The notes below the pieces were generated by a model, which had not been told where the DNA came from, made no database searches, and saw only the letters and a list, made by a program, of their open reading frames with translations. The position numbers and the translations under genes were made by a program. From Mycobacterium sp. MBM (GTDB taxonomy: Bacteria > Actinomycetota > Actinomycetes > Mycobacteriales > Mycobacteriaceae): 64,000 nt of DNA. Location of the stretch: positions 186,001-250,000 of the forward strand of contig JAKJHY010000007.1 in assembly GCA_021648845.1 (NCBI GenBank). The letters are read 5' to 3'. Positions 28,216-40,261 of this stretch are shown here, piece by piece (the stretch's first letter is position 1; the number at the start of each line of letters is the position of its first letter).

Positions 28216-29577
28216 ATGGCAGCTAGCCCCCAGAATCTGTGCGAGTTCATCGACGCGTCGCCGTCGCCGTATCACGTGTGCGCCACCGCGGCGCAACGTC
28301 TGACCGCCGCGGGGTACCGCGAACTGTCCGAAGCGGACGCCTGGCCGGCCGCGGGCAAGTTCTTCACCGTCCGTGCCGGTTCCCTGATCGCCTGGGATTC
28401 CACCGCGGCCGGGATGCCGTTCCGCATCGTCGGCGCACACACCGACAGCCCAAACCTGCGGGTCAAGCAGCACCCGGACCGGGTGATCGCCGGCTGGCAG
28501 GTGGTCGCCCTGCAGCCCTACGGTGGCGCGTGGCTGAACTCCTGGCTGGACCGCGATCTCGGTATCAGCGGCCGGCTGTCGGTCGCCACCGGCGGGCAGG
28601 AGCGCAGCGACTCGGGGAGTGGCACCGGCGGGCAGGAGCGCAGCGACTCGGGGAGTGGCGCCGGCGGGCAGGAGCGCAGCGACTCGGGGAGTGGCACCGG
28701 CAGCGGCACCGTTCGCCACCAGCTGGTCCGGATCGACGACCCGATCCTGCGGGTCCCGCAGCTGGCCATCCACCTTTCCGAGGACCGCAAGGGCGTCAGC
28801 CTGGACCCCCAGCGCCACCTCAACGCGGTGTGGGGCGTCGGCGATCATCGCTCCTTCCTCGGATACGTCGCCGCACAGGCCGGGGTCGACGAGTCCGACG
28901 TGCTCGGCTTCGACCTGATGACCCACGATCTGGCGCCGTCACGGATCACCGGCGCCGACGGTGATTTCGTCAGCGCGCCCCGGCTGGACAATCAGGCCAC
29001 CTGTTACGCCGGTCTGGAGGCGCTGCTGGCGGCCCCGGCCGACCGGCACGTACCGGTGCTGGCGCTGTTCGACCATGAGGAGGTCGGTTCACAATCCGAC
29101 CACGGCGCGCAATCGGATCTGCTGTCGACGGTGCTGGAACGCATCACCCTGGCCGACGGCGGCGGTCGGGAGGACTTCCTGCGGCGGCTGTCCGAATCGA
29201 TGGTCGCCTCCGGCGATATGGCGCACGCCACCCACCCCAACTATCCGGAGCGGCATGAGCCCGGCCACCAGATCGCCGTCAACGGCGGCCCGGTGCTCAA
29301 GGTGCAGCCCAATCTGCGCTATGCCACCGACGGCCGTACGGCAGCGGCATTCGCCCTCGCCTGCCGGCAGGCCGGTGTGCCGCTACAACGCTACGAGCAC
29401 CGCGCCGACCTACCGTGTGGGTCGACCATCGGCCCGATGACCGCCGCGGGCACCGGCATCCCCACCGTCGACGTCGGGGCGGCCCAGCTGGCCATGCACT
29501 CGGCGCGTGAGGTGATGGGTGCCCACGACGTCGCGGCGTACGCGGCGGCGCTGCGCGCCTTCCTGGCCCCCGCCTAG
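28216..29577 (+). CDS. pepC: M18-family aminopeptidase with internal tandem-repeat insertion
   Basis: 453-aa aspartyl-aminopeptidase-type metallopeptidase. Zinc ligands and catalytic residues: [39 protein letters not shown], and [11 protein letters not shown] near the end. Compared with my memory of the M. tuberculosis homologue (about 433 aa), an insertion follows [10 protein letters not shown]: three copies of a 12-residue unit ([12 protein letters not shown]) and a GSGT tail, encoded by 36-bp direct repeats at 28591-28698. The insert sits just before [16 protein letters not shown], probably in a surface loop of the dimerisation domain. Confidence 0.94.
   Translation: MAASPQNLCEFIDASPSPYHVCATAAQRLTAAGYRELSEADAWPAAGKFFTVRAGSLIAWDSTAAGMPFRIVGAHTDSPNLRVKQHPDRVIAGWQVVALQPYGGAWLNSWLDRDLGISGRLSVATGGQERSDSGSGTGGQERSDSGSGAGGQERSDSGSGTGSGTVRHQLVRIDDPILRVPQLAIHLSEDRKGVSLDPQRHLNAVWGVGDHRSFLGYVAAQAGVDESDVLGFDLMTHDLAPSRITGADGDFVSAPRLDNQATCYAGLEALLAAPADRHVPVLALFDHEEVGSQSDHGAQSDLLSTVLERITLADGGGREDFLRRLSESMVASGDMAHATHPNYPERHEPGHQIAVNGGPVLKVQPNLRYATDGRTAAAFALACRQAGVPLQRYEHRADLPCGSTIGPMTAAGTGIPTVDVGAAQLAMHSAREVMGAHDVAAYAAALRAFLAPA
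28591..28698 (+). repeat. Three 36-bp tandem repeats within pepC
   Basis: Units at 28591-28626, 28627-28662 and 28663-28698, nearly identical (one differs in the last codon, GCC versus ACC). 36 bp is 12 codons, so the frame is kept. The unit encodes a hydrophilic Gly/Ser-rich segment. Confidence 0.93.
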
Positions 29578-30173
29578 GGCAGGTCGATGGTGGTGGTGAC
29601 GGTGGCCAGTTGCGGGTCGACCGGTGCCGAGGAGAAACCGAATTGCACCGGCGGGTGCAGGTCGGCCAGCCCGCCGAGGGCCGTCCCGTCCAGACTTCCC
29701 GACACCGCCTCGATACGCCGGGTGCGGCGCACCCCGTAGTACTCGCGTCGGCCATTGCCGGCGGATCCCGCGGTGTGCACGCCGGGGACCAGCACCCCGG
29801 CGATCGGGTTGATCAGCCGCAGCCACCACGGCGCGCGGGCCAACGGCGGTGGCACCAGCCGCAGTAACGCGTCGAAGCGCGCCGGGCCGCCGAGACGGGC
29901 GCTGACGTCGAGCCCGGGTGCGCGGACGGTGAGCGAGTCGGCGGTCAGGTCGGCGGTGACGGCACCGATGCGAATCTCGTCGAACGAATAGGTGGTCGCG
30001 ACGAACTCGGCCACCCGGTCGTCGGGTGCCAACAGCGTCCGCACGTCGTCGGCTTTCTGGACCATCACATCGGCAAAGCCGCCGAACGGTGACGAGTGCC
30101 AGATGCCGACCACGAACCGGATACCGGCCGCGGTGCCGAAACCGGCGATGTGGCCGCTGAACCGTGTCCGCAT
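29574..30173 (-). CDS. Unrecognised 199-aa protein
   Basis: No family recognised. The sequence starts [39 protein letters not shown] and is mostly alternating short beta-like stretches ([31 protein letters not shown]), with a Pro-rich middle ([31 protein letters not shown]) and [20 protein letters not shown]. This could be a beta-barrel of acetoacetate-decarboxylase or lipocalin type, but that is a guess. It overlaps the convergent pepC stop by 4 bp and is not found at this position in M. tuberculosis. Confidence 0.72.
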   Translation of the reverse strand: MRTRFSGHIAGFGTAAGIRFVVGIWHSSPFGGFADVMVQKADDVRTLLAPDDRVAEFVATTYSFDEIRIGAVTADLTADSLTVRAPGLDVSARLGGPARFDALLRLVPPPLARAPWWLRLINPIAGVLVPGVHTAGSAGNGRREYYGVRRTRRIEAVSGSLDGTALGGLADLHPPVQFGFSSAPVDPQLATVTTTIDLP

Positions 30174-30243
30174 GCCACCATTGTGCGGGGCGGGACCGGC
30201 CGAACCGCCCGGGGTTGTCGGTGTGCTGTCCTAAGGTGCACCC

Positions 30244-30591
30244 ATGACCCTAAGCGTTGAGATGATCACGTTCGATTGTGTGGATCCCGACGGTCTTGCC
30301 GAGTGGTGGTCCAAGGCGGCCGGTGGGGATGTGAATGCCGTAGCCCCAGGGGAATTCGTGATGGTGACCAGTCAGGGGCGCCCCGCGTTGGGGTTCCAGC
30401 GGGTGCCCGATCCGACACCCGGCAAGAACAAGGTGCACCTCGATTTCCACGCCGCCGACAAGGAGGCCGAGGTGGCCCGGCTGGTCGAACTCGGCGCCAC
30501 CGAGACCGGACACAACAGCTTCGGCGAAGAGTTCCAATGGGTGGTGCTGGCCGACCCGGAGGGCAACGCTTTCTGCGTCGCGGGGACCTGA
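30244..30591 (+). CDS. VOC/glyoxalase-like protein (Rv0801-like)
   Basis: 115-aa single-domain vicinal-oxygen-chelate fold protein: TFDCVDPDGLAEWWSKAAGG at the start, NKVHLDFHAADKEAEVARL in the middle and VLADPEGNAFCV at the end. Possible metal ligands are the His in VHLDFH and the C-terminal glutamate strand. Substrate unknown. It lies between pepC and purL as in M. tuberculosis. Confidence 0.88.
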   Translation: MTLSVEMITFDCVDPDGLAEWWSKAAGGDVNAVAPGEFVMVTSQGRPALGFQRVPDPTPGKNKVHLDFHAADKEAEVARLVELGATETGHNSFGEEFQWVVLADPEGNAFCVAGT

Positions 30592-30638
30592 GCGCACTTC
30601 CGGGGTGAACCGCGGCGGTCGCTGGCAAGATCGCACCC

Positions 30639-31841
30639 GTGCTGCTGTCGTTCGTCATCGTCTCGGCCGTGCTGGCCGGCTGGGCGCTGTCGGCTGGGCG
30701 GCTGCAGCGCTGGCGGATCACCGCGCCGCTGTTCCTGGTGGTCGCCGGTGCGTTGGTGGAGTACCTCACCCACGGCTCGCTGGCTGACACGCTCAATTCC
30801 GACACCGCCCAGCACGCCGCCGAGATCATTCTTGCCGTCTTGTTGTTCGTCGATGCCAACGCCATCCGCGCCGGGATGTTCGGCGAGTATCCGCGGGCAG
30901 CCGTCCGCTTGCTGTTCATTGCGCTGCCGCTGAGCATGGGTTTCGCTGCGTTGCTTGGTTCGTGGCTGCTGCCCGGGCTCTCGTTGGCCACCCTGGTCGT
31001 CATCGCATGCATCGTGGTGCCGATCGATTTCGCGCCGACGCCGTCGATCATGCGGGACCGGCTGATTCCCGGCCGGGTCCGCGATCTGCTCAACGTCGAA
31101 GCGGGCTACGGCGACGGCATCATCTCGCCGGTTTTCGTCTTCGCGCTCATCGTCGCCGATATCGAGGCCGACTCGAGTTCGGCCTGGGAGGCGGTGGCCG
31201 ATGCGCTTCCGCATGCCGTCAAGGCCATCGTGATCGGACTGTGCGTCGGTGGGGGACTGGCGCTGGCGGCCAACGTCGCCCAGCGCCGCGGACTGATGAC
31301 CGAACAGTCCGCCCGCATCCTCACGGTGGCCGCGCCGGCCCTGGCGTACACACTGAGCCTTGGTGTGCACGCCAACGGCTTCGTCGCGGCCTTCCTGTGC
31401 GGTGTCGGCTACCGCTATTTCCGGCACACCGAGGACGCCGAGCGCGATATGGAACTGATCGAGGATCTGAGCTTCCTGCTGACCGCGTTGATGTGGTTCG
31501 TCTTCGGTGGCGTATTGCTGATCGCCTTCTGGAAAGCCGGTCTGACCGTCGGCATCGTGGTGTTCTGTGTGCTGGCGCTGACCGTGGTGCGGATGCTGCC
31601 GGTGGCGGTGGCGATGCTGGGATCCAGGTTCAGCTGGCCGGAGCGCTTGCTGCTCGGCTGGCTGGGCCCGCGGGGCGCCGCTGCCATCGTGCTGGGGCTG
31701 CTGGCCTTCAATGTGCTCGACGATCCGGATGAGCACATCGTGTTGCTGATCGTGGTCGTCATGGTGCTGGGCAGTGTGCTGGTGCACGGGCTCGGGGCGC
31801 CGGTGGCGGCGCGGGCGGTCGCCAGAACACGGAGCGAATAA
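30639..31841 (+). CDS. Cation:proton antiporter, CPA1-type
   Basis: 400-aa membrane protein with about 12 hydrophobic segments (IILAVLLFVDANAIRAGMFG, LATLVVIACIVVPIDFAPT, AAAIVLGLLAFNVLDDPDEHIVLLIV). The VVPIDFAPTPSI stretch and ...VEAGYGDGIISPVF match the two antiparallel unwound helices with the DP/ND-like site of Na+/H+ exchangers. No RCK or CBS regulatory domain. Ion specificity unknown. GTG 30639 is the start. The purL gene follows 9 bp later. Confidence 0.87.
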   Translation: MLLSFVIVSAVLAGWALSAGRLQRWRITAPLFLVVAGALVEYLTHGSLADTLNSDTAQHAAEIILAVLLFVDANAIRAGMFGEYPRAAVRLLFIALPLSMGFAALLGSWLLPGLSLATLVVIACIVVPIDFAPTPSIMRDRLIPGRVRDLLNVEAGYGDGIISPVFVFALIVADIEADSSSAWEAVADALPHAVKAIVIGLCVGGGLALAANVAQRRGLMTEQSARILTVAAPALAYTLSLGVHANGFVAAFLCGVGYRYFRHTEDAERDMELIEDLSFLLTALMWFVFGGVLLIAFWKAGLTVGIVVFCVLALTVVRMLPVAVAMLGSRFSWPERLLLGWLGPRGAAAIVLGLLAFNVLDDPDEHIVLLIVVVMVLGSVLVHGLGAPVAARAVARTRSE

Positions 31842-31850
31842 GCTGTCGGG

Positions 31851-34144
<2,294 letters not shown>

Positions 34145-34148
<4 letters not shown>

Positions 34149-35869
34149 TCGAGCGGACCAAACTTCGGCGCCCGCTCCTGGCGTGGGCCTGGAGTCTGGT
34201 CCGGCTCGACTTCTTCGGGATCCCCTTCGGCGCGCTGTTCTTCTGCCTGTCGTTGACCCCGTCCCTGCTGCCCAGGGACTGGTTGTTTGCCGGGCTGATC
34301 GGCGGAATCAACGCCGCCATCGGATACGGCATCGGGGTGCTGATCCGAGAAATTCTGCATCGCTTCGTGTTGCGCGGCCGATCCTGGTGGCCCCCGAGCG
34401 CGTCGAGGCTGCGGGTGGCCAAGGGGATCGTCGTTGTGGGGGCGCTGACAGTGCCGGTGCTCACGGTGATCCCGGCTGCTCGATGGCAGCGGCAGGTATC
34501 GGCGCTGATGGGGATCGAAGGCCCCTCGGCATTGGGCTACATGCGCACGTTACTGGTCGCGGTGGTGGTGGGCGCGGCCTGCGTCGCAGTCTGGCGGGCA
34601 CTGGCCGATCTGGTGAAACTCATTGCCCGCGAGCTGATCCGGCGCTGGCACCTGCACAGCGAGGTGGCCTTCTTCATCGGAACCGCGATCATCGTGGTGC
34701 TGGTGGTCATGCTGGTCAATGGGGTGCTGTACCGCGGGTTCCTGCTGGGTGCCAGTCAAATGTTCCAACCGCAGAACGCCACCAGTGCGGCTGGGGTGAG
34801 TCAGCCGACCGAGCCGGAGAGGTCAGGCAGCCCAACCTCTTTCGCCTCGTGGGACTCGCTGGGATATCAGGGCCGCAGCTTCGTGTCGACTGGACCGCGA
34901 GCCGCCGACTTGACCCGCCTGAACGGTACGCCGGCGCTGGAGCCGATCCGGGTCTACGCGGGACTGCAGACCGCGGACAACGACGAGGGTCGGGTGGCTG
35001 TGTTGCTCAGTGAGCTGGAACGAACCGGGGCGTTCGACCGCGAAGTGCTGGTCATCATTCCCACCACCGGGACCGGCTGGGTCAACCCGGTGGCGGCGCG
35101 ATCGGTGGAGTCCATGTACAACGGCGACACCGCACTGGTCGGTATGCAGTACTCGTATCTGCCCAGCTGGATTTCGTTTCTCGGTGACCGGGAAAAGTCG
35201 GTCGAATCGGCTCGGATCATGATCGACGGCATCCACCAGCGGTGGTCGCGACTGCCAGCGGGCGACCGCCCGAAACTGGTGCTGTACGGCGAGAGTCTGG
35301 GCTCCTACGCGGGCCAGGGCGCCTTCGGCTGGCTGCCCGATATCGCCGAGATGGGCTTCTCGGGGGTGCTCTGGGTGGGCCCGCCGCACGAGAGTTCGTT
35401 GTGGAGCGGGCTGGTGCGCCGCCGGGACCCCGGCACCCCGGAGGTCGAACCGCGCTATGACGACGGCAATACCGTGCGGTTCTCGCAGGCGGCGGATCCT
35501 GCCGATGTGCAGCGTGTGGCCGGCGCGCCCTGGGGCGGGACCCGGGTGTTGTTCCTGCAGCACGCCTCGGACCCGATCGTCTGGTGGTCGCCGAATCTGG
35601 TGTTCTCTCGCCCGGATTGGCTGCGGGAGCCTCGGGGCCGTGACCGCACCGCGTCGATGCGCTGGTATCCGATCGTGACGTTCTGGCAGGTCAGTGCCGA
35701 TATGACCAATGCCGCCGCGGTACCGGAAGGGCATGGGCACAACTATTCCGACACCGTGCTGGACGGTCTGGTGGCCGTCGCCGCCCCGCAGGGCTGGACC
35801 CCTGCCGACACCGAACGGGTCCGCGCAGATCTGGATGACAAGGCAGGTGTCGACGGGCCGCAGACCTAG
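34145..35869 (+). CDS. Membrane alpha/beta-hydrolase family protein (Abhydrolase_9 type)
   Basis: 574-aa protein. The N-terminal half has four to five transmembrane segments ([40 protein letters not shown]...). The C-terminal domain carries [31 protein letters not shown] and [17 protein letters not shown], the last with the nucleophile in GESLGS, and a terminal GHGHNYSD with the catalytic His. This two-domain architecture is known from mycobacteria; the extracytoplasmic or cytoplasmic face of the catalytic domain is not clear. Substrate unknown. Translationally coupled to purL. Confidence 0.88.
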
Positions 35870-35881
35870 GCGTCAATGCCG

Positions 35882-37096
35882 TCATGGGTTGATCGTCGGT
35901 GCACCGATCTGGCGGCCCCAGACGTACTCGGTGAAGATCGGCTGGCCCAACTCGAAGTGGTTGTAGGGGGCGATCGACAACCCGGTGTCCATCACCAGAT
36001 ACGGTGCGGGCCACAGCTCACGGGTGACCTTCTGCCAGCAGCCGGGTCGCCCGCCCGGACCACCGTGGGCATTGACCCGCGGCAGATTGTCCGGGAACAC
36101 ATAGGTATTGGGTACGCCCATGCCGAAGATGGTGCCCGCCGAGGCCAGCGAATACCCGTTGTCGCCGCCGAACACCTGGGCCATCAACGGGGCCGCGTCG
36201 TGGTAATTGCGGATCGTGCAGAACAATTGCGGGCTGTAGTAGTCGAACAGCTGCGCGGTGGGGATCAGGTCCTGGGCGGCGCGCACCAGATACGGTCCGC
36301 CGCGGTGCAGTGTGTCGGCCGCGGTGGCACTGAACCCGATTGCGGCCAGCAGCGCATCGTCGATCGCCACGCGCTGGTCATCGAGCGTCCGCGCGGTGCG
36401 CGCGGCCGCGGCCAGTCCGTCGAAGAGGTCGGGTGCGGCATCGGCGTACACGTCGGCCAGCGCGCTCAGGCCGCGGACATCGCGGCGCAACTGCGGCATC
36501 TGGGTGTTGACGCGCTCCAGGATCGCGCTGCCGTCGCCCAGGGATCCGCCGATGTCGGCGCCCATCCCGTCCAGGGCCTGCGCCGCGGCGGTCAGCGTCT
36601 GGTTCAGCTTCACCGGGTCGACATGCTCCGAGATCGCCATGATGGTCTCGAAAAGCGTATTGAACTCGGTGCTCACCCAGCTGGCGATGATCTCTGCGCT
36701 GGCCGAAAGCCGTTGTGGAGAAGGGTTTTCCGGAGAGCGTAGGGACACGTACTTGTTGCCGAACACGGTGCTGGCCCTGATGTCGGCGCTCACGTTGGCC
36801 GGGATGAGGTGCAGATATCGCGGGTCGACCTGCAATGTCAGGCGCGCATGCGGGCTGCCGGCAATGCTGGTTGCGGCTATCGCACTGACCCGGCCGATCT
36901 CCACCCCGTTGAGCGTGACCTTGGATCCCGGGTCCACGACCAGCCCCGCCCGCGGCGCCACGAGCGTCAGCGCGGCCCGCACCGCGAAATCGCCCCTGAA
37001 CTGGCCCCAGATCAACACGGCGCCGATGCTCAGCAGTACCAGCGCGAGGGCGCCGACCGTCTTGTACGGCGGTGCCGGTCGGTCGACGACAGCCAC
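35882..37096 (-). CDS. Orphan MCE-family protein (MlaD/MceA-like)
   Basis: 404-aa MCE protein. One N-terminal TM helix (TVGALALVLLSIGAVLIWG, residues 12-30) is followed by the MCE domain (GLVVDPGSKVTLNGVEIGRVSAI, about residues 50-125) and the actinobacterial C-terminal MCE helical domain (FNTLFETIMAISEHVDPVKL...). The conserved ending HGGPGGRPGCWQKVTRELWPAPYLVMDTG resembles MceA proteins. Full mce operons have two YrbE permeases and six Mce proteins; none is seen here, so this is an isolated copy. Convergent with the hydrolase, divergent from the sterol-carrier-like gene. Confidence 0.9.
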   Translation of the reverse strand: MAVVDRPAPPYKTVGALALVLLSIGAVLIWGQFRGDFAVRAALTLVAPRAGLVVDPGSKVTLNGVEIGRVSAIAATSIAGSPHARLTLQVDPRYLHLIPANVSADIRASTVFGNKYVSLRSPENPSPQRLSASAEIIASWVSTEFNTLFETIMAISEHVDPVKLNQTLTAAAQALDGMGADIGGSLGDGSAILERVNTQMPQLRRDVRGLSALADVYADAAPDLFDGLAAAARTARTLDDQRVAIDDALLAAIGFSATAADTLHRGGPYLVRAAQDLIPTAQLFDYYSPQLFCTIRNYHDAAPLMAQVFGGDNGYSLASAGTIFGMGVPNTYVFPDNLPRVNAHGGPGGRPGCWQKVTRELWPAPYLVMDTGLSIAPYNHFELGQPIFTEYVWGRQIGAPTINP

Positions 37097-37113
37097 TTTG
37101 CGACACTAAACCG

Positions 37114-37494
37114 ATGATGGCCCGTCGCACCGCGGATCCGGCAGAGACGCGCGCCGCGGTACTCGCGCTGGCCGACTGGCTACGAGACGCCGCATCGCCA
37201 CCGCCGGCACGGGAGGAACTGGCGGCCGCGGTGCGACTGACGGCCCGCACGCTGGCCGCGCTGGCGCCGGGCGCCAGCGTGGAGGTGCGGGTGCCGCCGT
37301 TCGTCGCGGTGCAGTGCATCGAGGGGCCCCGGCATACCCGGGGCACACCCGCCAACGTCGTCGAGACCGATCCGCGGACCTGGCTGTTGCTGGCCACCGG
37401 GCTCACCGGGGTCGACACTCCGGCGTTGCAGCTGTCAGGATCGCGGGCCGCCGAGATCGCCCAGTGGCTGCCGGTGGTGGATCTGTCGGGCTGA
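37114..37494 (+). CDS. Sterol-carrier-family protein (Rv0807-like)
   Basis: 126-aa protein, ARRTADPAETRAAVLALADWLRD at the start and VEVRVPPFVAVQCIEGPRHTRGTPANVVETDP in the middle, as in the bacterial SCP-like proteins next to purF. Ligand unknown. ATG codons at 37114 and 37117 are both possible; 37114 is given. It precedes purF as in M. tuberculosis. Confidence 0.85.
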   Translation: MMARRTADPAETRAAVLALADWLRDAASPPPAREELAAAVRLTARTLAALAPGASVEVRVPPFVAVQCIEGPRHTRGTPANVVETDPRTWLLLATGLTGVDTPALQLSGSRAAEIAQWLPVVDLSG

Positions 37495-37565
37495 CGATGC
37501 CGGCGCGGGAATGCCGACCCAGGGTCCTACGGTTGGCAATTGAGCCGACCAATACCGGCGTCCGA

Positions 37566-37596
37566 TTGAGTCCGAAGGGTCGGATGCCCGTAGACT
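37566..37596 (+). promoter_or_regulatory. Candidate promoter of purF
   Basis: -10 TAGACT (37591-37596) with TTGAGT (37566-37571) 19 bp upstream; the spacer is longer than ideal. Located 38 bp before the purF GTG. Confidence 0.35.
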
Positions 37597-37633
37597 GAGC
37601 CACGTCACCCACAGCCCCCAGGGAGCAGCCATC

Positions 37634-39184
37634 GTGACCTTCGAGCCTGTCGAGCCGGAAGAGAACGAGCCGAAAGAGGAATGCGGCGTCTTCGGCGTCT
37701 GGGCTCCGGGCGAGGATGTGGCCAAGCTCACCTACTACGGCCTTTATGCGTTGCAACACCGCGGCCAGGAGGCCGCGGGTATCGCGGTCGCCGACGGGTC
37801 GCAGGTACTGGTATTCAAGGATCTCGGCCTGGTGAGCCAGGTGTTCGACGAGCAGACGCTGGCCGCGATGCACGGCCACGTCGCGGTCGGGCACTGCCGT
37901 TACTCGACCACCGGATCGACCACCTGGGAGAACGCCCAGCCCGTATTCCGCAATACCGCGGCGGGCACCGGAGTGGCGTTGGGGCACAACGGCAATCTGG
38001 TCAACACCGCAGAACTCGCGACGCGAGCCCGCGACGCCGGCCTGATCGAGACCCGCGGGGCGCCGGCGGCCACCACCGATTCGGACATCCTGGGGGCACT
38101 GCTGGCGCACGGCGCCGCCGATTCCTCGCTGGAGCAGGCCGCACTGGAACTGCTGCCCACCGTGCGCGGTGCGTTCTGCCTGACCTTCATGGACGAGAAC
38201 ACGCTTTATGCCGCCCGCGATCCGCACGGTGTGCGCCCGCTGTCGCTGGGGCGGTTGGACCGCGGTTGGGTGGTGGCCTCCGAGACGGCGGCCCTCGACA
38301 TCGTCGGCGCCTCCTTCGTCCGCGATATCGAACCCGGCGAATTGCTGGCCATCGACGCCGACGGGGTGCGTTCCACCCGATTCGCGAACCCGACGCCCAG
38401 GGGCTGTGTCTTCGAATACGTGTACCTGGCTCGCCCGGACAGCGTCATCGGCGGCCGCTCGGTACACGCGACCCGCGTCGATATCGGTCGGCGACTGGCC
38501 GCCGAGAACCCGGTGGAGGCCGATCTGGTGATCGGCGTCCCGGAATCGGGTATTCCGGCCGCGGTCGGCTACGCCCAGGGCTCGGGCATCCCCTACGGCC
38601 AGGGATTGATGAAGAACGCCTATGTCGGGCGCACCTTCATCCAACCGTCGCAGACCATCCGGCAGCTGGGTATCCGGCTGAAGCTCAATCCGCTCAAAGA
38701 GGTCATCCGCGGTAAGCGACTGATCGTGGTGGACGACTCGATTGTCCGCGGCAACACCCAGCGCGCGCTGATCCGCATGCTGCGCGAGGCGGGCGCGCTC
38801 GAGGTGCACGTGCGGATCGCCTCCCCGCCGGTGAAATGGCCCTGCTTTTACGGTATCGATTTCGCCACCCCCGCCGAGCTGATCGCCAACGCGGCGAGCA
38901 ATTCCGCCGACGAGGGCGAGATGCTCGAAGGTGTCCGCCGGGCGATCGGTGCCGACACCCTCGGCTATATCAGCCATCACGGCATGGTCGCGGCCACCGA
39001 GCAACCGGCCACCCGGCTGTGCTCGGCGTGTTTCGACGGTGACTATCCGATCGAACTGCCCGGCGAGACCGCCCTGGGAAAGAACGTCATCGAGCACATG
39101 TTGGCCAACGCGGCGCGCAACGGTATCCCGCTGGAGTCGGTGAAGACGGTCGGCGACAACGCCGATGCGCTCCGGCGGCCGTGA
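37634..39184 (+). CDS. purF: Amidophosphoribosyltransferase
   Basis: 516-aa glutamine PRPP amidotransferase, the committed step of purine synthesis. A 16-residue propeptide (through PKEE) precedes Cys17 of the Ntn-hydrolase domain (CGVFGVWAPGED). The PRTase domain carries the PRPP loop RLIVVDDSIVRGNT. Cys residues in the C-terminal part (KWPCFYGIDF, TRLCSACF) resemble the Fe-S cluster ligands of the B. subtilis-type enzyme. Feedback inhibition by AMP/GMP is expected. GTG 37634 start. Confidence 0.97.
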   Translation: MTFEPVEPEENEPKEECGVFGVWAPGEDVAKLTYYGLYALQHRGQEAAGIAVADGSQVLVFKDLGLVSQVFDEQTLAAMHGHVAVGHCRYSTTGSTTWENAQPVFRNTAAGTGVALGHNGNLVNTAELATRARDAGLIETRGAPAATTDSDILGALLAHGAADSSLEQAALELLPTVRGAFCLTFMDENTLYAARDPHGVRPLSLGRLDRGWVVASETAALDIVGASFVRDIEPGELLAIDADGVRSTRFANPTPRGCVFEYVYLARPDSVIGGRSVHATRVDIGRRLAAENPVEADLVIGVPESGIPAAVGYAQGSGIPYGQGLMKNAYVGRTFIQPSQTIRQLGIRLKLNPLKEVIRGKRLIVVDDSIVRGNTQRALIRMLREAGALEVHVRIASPPVKWPCFYGIDFATPAELIANAASNSADEGEMLEGVRRAIGADTLGYISHHGMVAATEQPATRLCSACFDGDYPIELPGETALGKNVIEHMLANAARNGIPLESVKTVGDNADALRRP

Positions 39185-39208
39185 CGGCACCGGCGCACGG
39201 CAGCTGAA

Positions 39209-40189
39209 CTACTCCGGCGTCGAGCCGCTGAACCGCAGCAGGTGGCGCTTGCTTCCGCGGGCTGAGCTGCCGTCCTGGGCGAGCGCCTCGCGCACCGCGT
39301 CCCGGTAGCTGGTCAGACCGCCGGGCGGCGGCGCGATCACCGCATCGATATCGTGCTCGTGCATCACCGCATCGCATTCCAGCGATTCGACGAGCGGCCG
39401 AGCCAGACCGGACGGAATCGGCGTGACCAGGCCCACCCACCAGCTCGCGATGGTCGGCGTCAGGAACGGCAGCACCACGATCACGCGCCGGCGCAGGCCC
39501 GCGATATCGGCGTATCCCTGCATGGCCTCGCGGTATTCCATGACATCCGGGCCGCCGATATCCCAGGTGCGTGATTCGGGAACCGGCGCCGTCGCGGCCT
39601 CCACGAGATAGTGCAGGGCGTCGCCGATCGCCACCGGCTGGATCTTGTTGTGTACCCATTTCGGCGTCGTCATGGCCGGCAGGCGGTCGGTGAGATGGCG
39701 GATCATCTCGAACGATGCCGAGCCCGGCCCGATCACGATGCCGGCCTGCAGCACCATCGTCTCGATACCCGAGTCGATGAGGATCTGGCCGACCAGCGTC
39801 CGCGAAGCGAGATGGCGGGACAGCGCGACACCCTCGGGGTGCAGCCCACTGAGGTACACGATGCGGCGCACACCCGCCCGCTTTGCGGCGGCCACCACGT
39901 TGTGCGCCGAGCGTTCCTCCTCGGCCACGAAGTCTCTGGACGTGCCCATCGAATGCACCAGGTAGTAGACGATGTCGACGCCCTCGAAGGCGGCGGTCAG
40001 CGAATCGGGGTCACCGAGATCGCCCTTGGCCACCTCGATCCGGTCGCGCCATCCGCGGTCGTCGAGCTTGGCCGGGGTGCGGGCCAGCGCCCGAACCGGA
40101 TAGCCGCGTTCCAGCAGCAACGGCACCAGATGCCCGCCGATATATCCTGTCGCGCCCGTGACCAGGCAGCGTGGGTGTGTGTCGGGCAC
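39209..40189 (-). CDS. NAD(P)H-binding epimerase-like protein (NmrA/atypical SDR)
   Basis: 326-aa protein with an N-terminal Rossmann site CLVTGATGYIGGHLVPLLLERG. YYLVHSMG and KWVHNKIQPVAIGDALHYLVEA fit the atypical extended SDR group. The catalytic YxxxK is not evident, so it may bind NADP without classic epimerase chemistry. GTG 40189 preceded by GGAGG. Convergent with purF, 24 bp apart. Function unknown. Confidence 0.85.
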   Translation of the reverse strand: MPDTHPRCLVTGATGYIGGHLVPLLLERGYPVRALARTPAKLDDRGWRDRIEVAKGDLGDPDSLTAAFEGVDIVYYLVHSMGTSRDFVAEEERSAHNVVAAAKRAGVRRIVYLSGLHPEGVALSRHLASRTLVGQILIDSGIETMVLQAGIVIGPGSASFEMIRHLTDRLPAMTTPKWVHNKIQPVAIGDALHYLVEAATAPVPESRTWDIGGPDVMEYREAMQGYADIAGLRRRVIVVLPFLTPTIASWWVGLVTPIPSGLARPLVESLECDAVMHEHDIDAVIAPPPGGLTSYRDAVREALAQDGSSARGSKRHLLRFSGSTPE

Positions 40190-40261
40190 GGGTCCTCCGA
40201 TTCTGGTCGGCCTCTGCAGAGGTATTCGAGGCCAACGGCGTCCTGGATACCCGGGCGGGGC

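Noticed and set aside
28591-28698. Possible CRISPR-like repeats
   Set aside because: 36-bp units abut directly with no spacers, keep the pepC frame, and there are no cas genes.
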